NCBI GenBank assembly: GCA_026387515.1
Contig: JAPLLP010000209.1
Span: 7,379-13,869, forward strand
DNA length: 6,491 nt
Reading direction: 5' to 3'
Source of the DNA: Candidatus Omnitrophota bacterium
Lineage (GTDB): Bacteria > Omnitrophota > Koll11 > Gygaellales > Profunditerraquicolaceae
Positions 5,587 to 6,491 of the stretch are shown one piece after another (position 1 is the stretch's first letter; each line of letters starts with the position of its first letter). The translations under genes were made by a program, and so were the position numbers. The notes beneath the pieces are model-generated. The model was not told the DNA's origin and searched no databases. It saw nothing but the letters and a program-made list of their open reading frames with translations.

Positions 5587-6491
5587 CGGGTAATTTCAAA
5601 ATAAAAACTATTTTTCTCGCCATCTGGTTACTGGTATTAGCGGTAGTTCCTCTATACGCCAAAGATATCACCATCCTTTTTACCGGCGATACGCACGCCG
5701 CGCTTTATCCCTGCCACTGTCCGATCGAGCCCGACGGCGGGCTTGCCCGTCGTTCCGCGCTGATCAAGCGTCTGAGAAAAAATAATCCTAATACGCTGGT
5801 ATTGGAAGCCGGAAGTTTTTTTGCCGGAGGCATCATGGACGAATATAGCCTCAACTCTGAGCTGGATAAAGAGCGCACAGGGGTGGTCCTTAAGGCAATG
5901 GAACTTATGGGTTATGATGCGGCTGCGGTGAGCGGCGAAGAATTTAATTTCGGCAAGGACTTTATTGAAGGCGCGGCCAAAAGAAATAAAATCCCCTTTC
6001 TTACCTGCAATGTTACGGATAGCGTTTTCAAGCCTTATATTATTAAAGAGGTTGCGGGAATTAAGATAGGGATAATCGCGGCAACCGAGCCGCAGGCTCA
6101 AGTTAAGGCCGAGGGGCTCAAATTCGTTGACTTGAAGTCTGCCCTTGCCCGCCAGGTCATAGAGCTGAGGCGGTCCGGGGTAAATATTGTGGTTTTTTTA
6201 AGCCACTTAGGCGATGCGGTTGATTCTGACATTATAAAATCGATCCCGGACATAGATGTTTTGATTTGCGGGTATAGCCGTAAAGAAGACGCTGCTCCAA
6301 AGATCGGCTCCACGATCATCGCCCCAAGCATTTGGCAGGGTAGAATGCTTGGTAAGTTAACCCTGAAGATTAATGGCCAGCAAATAGGGGATTATAAGAT
6401 AGAGAATATCCGTCTTTCCGATCAAGTCAGCAATGACCCGGAAGTGGCCAGGTTAGTGCCTGTCTGTTTTTCGGATAAAGACTGCCAGAAA
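5583..6491 (+). CDS. Secreted UshA-like metallophosphoesterase-fold protein, probable pseudoenzyme, 3'-truncated
   Basis: The frame is open from the ATG at 5583 to the window end (303 residues, no stop), so the gene continues to the right. The ATG overlaps the serA stop (ATGA); GAGG at 5568-5571 is a weak ribosome site, so coupling to serA is likely. A signal peptide is clear: FKIK, a hydrophobic core at 10-24, and a probable signal peptidase I cut after LYA (A26). The mature protein starts with ITILFTGDTHAALYPC (29-44), the first motif of the UshA/5'-nucleotidase phosphoesterase family with D36 and H38, then CHCPIEPDGGLARR, and a SHLGD motif with H208. Other metal-site motifs are degenerate: AGSFF (S78) for GD, SGEEF (117-121) for GNHEF, and GYSR (230-233) for GHSH or GHSQ. 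The family and periplasmic location are supported; the substrate is unknown and activity is doubtful. It is not an obvious SerB, since that step is cytoplasmic. Confidence 0.85.
   Translation, partial: MTGNFKIKTIFLAIWLLVLAVVPLYAKDITILFTGDTHAALYPCHCPIEPDGGLARRSALIKRLRKNNPNTLVLEAGSFFAGGIMDEYSLNSELDKERTGVVLKAMELMGYDAAAVSGEEFNFGKDFIEGAAKRNKIPFLTCNVTDSVFKPYIIKEVAGIKIGIIAATEPQAQVKAEGLKFVDLKSALARQVIELRRSGVNIVVFLSHLGDAVDSDIIKSIPDIDVLICGYSRKEDAAPKIGSTIIAPSIWQGRMLGKLTLKINGQQIGDYKIENIRLSDQVSNDPEVARLVPVCFSDKDCQK

Noticed and set aside
5652..6101. Antisense open frames of 149 and 77 codons (to 6331) opposite the phosphoesterase-like gene
   Set aside because: The sense frame has a signal peptide and family motifs along its length; the antisense products show no domain.
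5583..6491. The last gene as the phosphoserine phosphatase (SerB) that completes the serine pathway
   Set aside because: It has a signal peptide and a UshA-type fold rather than the HAD fold of SerB, and its metal sites are degraded.

Overview
The window reads as a compact, one-directional gene cluster on the + strand of a diderm (LPS-bearing) bacterium. Six genes have their 3' end here and a seventh runs off the right edge. Order: lptA-like (left-truncated), lptB, a shortened trigger factor gene (tig), clpP, a class V aminotransferase, serA, and a secreted UshA-like metallophosphoesterase-fold protein (right-truncated). The mixed gene order, the style of the LptA/OstA protein and the reduced trigger factor are reminiscent of Candidatus Omnitrophota (OP3) or a related uncultivated lineage. 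That taxonomic guess comes from general familiarity, not from a database match.

Positions 1-2137 hold lptA-lptB-tig with gaps of 18 and 10 nt, so they look like one transcription unit. LptA and LptB belong to the lipopolysaccharide export bridge; trigger factor is the ribosome-bound chaperone. Two of these proteins have striking internal losses. LptB lacks six residues exactly in its ABC signature motif. Trigger factor lacks the whole FKBP-type PPIase domain and part of the C-terminal domain.

Positions 2138-2242 are the only sizeable gap. It contains two tandem 40-nt units. Each is an imperfect GC-rich palindrome with a bulged C, followed by the same TTCGCTACT tail. Read on the minus strand, each is GTAG-CGAA-hairpin, which is the layout of REP elements recognised by REP-associated tyrosine transposases (RAYTs). 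The stems differ by compensatory base-pair swaps.

Positions 2243-6491 hold clpP, then a class V aminotransferase and serA joined by an ATGA stop/start overlap, then a signal-peptide-bearing phosphoesterase-fold gene joined to serA by a second ATGA overlap. The aminotransferase and SerA together would convert 3-phosphoglycerate to phosphoserine. The last protein keeps the family's first metal motif but has lost most other metal and catalytic residues, so it is probably a pseudoenzyme. No tRNA, rRNA, CRISPR array, insertion sequence or convincing promoter or intrinsic terminator was seen.
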